DNA from: Pseudomonadota bacterium
Lineage (GTDB): Bacteria; Chloroflexota; Ktedonobacteria; Ktedonobacterales; JACDGC01
Length of the DNA stretch: 5,096 nt
Direction: 5' to 3'
Assembly: GCA_021323815.1 (NCBI GenBank)
Contig: JAJPKG010000269.1
Span: 1-5,096, forward strand
Shown here: positions 4,912 through 5,096 of the stretch, piece after piece
Numbering within the stretch: the first letter of the stretch is position 1
Layout: every line of letters starts with the position of its first letter
The notes under the pieces: generated by a model
Told to the model about the DNA's origin: nothing
Database searches by the model: none
Seen by the model: only the letters and a program-made list of their open reading frames with translations
Position numbers and translations under genes: made by a program

Positions 4912-4921
4912 GAGCGCATGA
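4891..4921. promoter_or_regulatory. Candidate operator: inverted repeats over the promoter
   Basis: Two inverted repeats overlap the promoter. CGCTCA (4891-4896) and TGAGCG (4911-4916) are separated by 14 nt and flank the spacer and -10. TCATG (4908-4912) and CATGA (4917-4921) are separated by 4 nt and cover the end of the -10 and the start codon. Ribbon-helix-helix proteins bind paired short half-sites, and autoregulators of this class bind their own promoter, so this is a plausible self-repression site. The repeats are seen; the function is inferred. Confidence 0.5.
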
Positions 4922-5082
4922 GTACACCGAAAGAGCCGATGAAAAACATTGGCGTGCGATTTCCTTTAGCACTTGTCCAACACATCCACGCGTTAGCCAA
5001 ACAAGAGAATCGCTCCGTTAATAGTCAGGTCATCCACATGCTGCAAGCCTATCTTGCGCGACTCAGCAAAAAGGATCAGTAA
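4918..5082 (+). CDS. Arc-type ribbon-helix-helix DNA-binding protein (possible antitoxin)
   Basis: This short gene encodes 54 residues starting MSTPKEPMKNIGVRFP. Residues 10-16 (NIGVRFP) would be the DNA-contacting beta-strand. LALVQHIHALAKQE is helix A, NRSVNSQ (31-37) is the turn that recalls GRSVNSE of phage P22 Arc, and VIHMLQAYLARL is helix B. Such proteins dimerise and repress transcription, often as antitoxins or small phage or plasmid regulators. No Shine-Dalgarno precedes the ATG at 4918; the promoter places transcription start on that A. An in-frame ATG at 4939 (Met8), with only a weak GAAAGAG before it, is the alternative. GC is 76 of 160 bases (4921-5080), clearly lower than the protease gene (39 of 60 in 4261-4320), hinting at horizontal origin. 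A possible second cistron follows after 3 nt. Confidence 0.8.
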   Translation: MSTPKEPMKNIGVRFPLALVQHIHALAKQENRSVNSQVIHMLQAYLARLSKKDQ

Positions 5083-5085
5083 GCG

Positions 5086-5096
5086 ATGCTCACCTA
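5086..5096 (+). CDS. Possible start of a second cistron (cut by window edge)
   Basis: Three nucleotides after the ribbon-helix-helix stop is an ATG (MLT, then cut off). AAGGA at 5071-5075, inside the upstream gene, stands 10 nt before it and could serve as its Shine-Dalgarno. The tight spacing is what one expects of a translationally coupled partner such as a toxin. With only three codons visible, no identity can be given. Confidence 0.35.

Overview
The window is bacterial chromosomal DNA, mostly GC-rich (about 60-65% in the coding stretches I sampled) and gene-dense, with ordinary Shine-Dalgarno sites and sigma70-type promoters. A DapL-type aminotransferase, dispersed palindromic repeats and a yceD-rpmF-fabD gene order would fit a Chloroflexota-like bacterium. 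That placement is inference: there is no rRNA or other phylogenetic marker here.

Layout. Five genes lie on the minus strand and are read from right to left. They are a single-domain response regulator (3112-3516), a class I/II PLP aminotransferase of the LL-diaminopimelate aminotransferase type (1619-2878), a YceD/DUF177 protein (829-1365), ribosomal protein L32 (rpmF, 477-674), and the first 133 codons of malonyl-CoA:ACP transacylase (fabD, 1-399, running off the left edge). On the plus strand, divergent from the response regulator, are an HtrA/DegP-like serine protease with a PDZ domain but no signal peptide (3759-4724) and a 54-residue Arc-type ribbon-helix-helix protein (4918-5082). A possible further gene starts 3 bases after the latter and is cut by the right edge.

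How the genes work together. yceD, rpmF and fabD are the remnant of a widespread cluster linking 50S ribosome biogenesis to fatty-acid synthesis. plsX and fabH are missing between rpmF and fabD, and a terminator plus a new promoter separate yceD from rpmF. The aminotransferase would serve lysine/peptidoglycan precursor synthesis if it is a true DapL. The protease is probably an intracellular quality-control enzyme. The response regulator next to it has no histidine kinase or output domain in view.

The most interesting places are: (1) a palindromic repeat-like segment apparently inserted in frame in fabD, adding about 25 residues just before the catalytic serine motif; (2) the lower-GC right end, where a near-consensus promoter predicts that transcription starts exactly on the ATG of the ribbon-helix-helix gene (leaderless mRNA), inverted repeats overlap that promoter, and a second cistron follows at once, as in a toxin-antitoxin operon; (3) a lysine/alanine/proline tail built of 9-residue repeats on the aminotransferase; and (4) the HtrA-like protease without an export signal. 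I see no tRNA, rRNA, CRISPR array or transposase.
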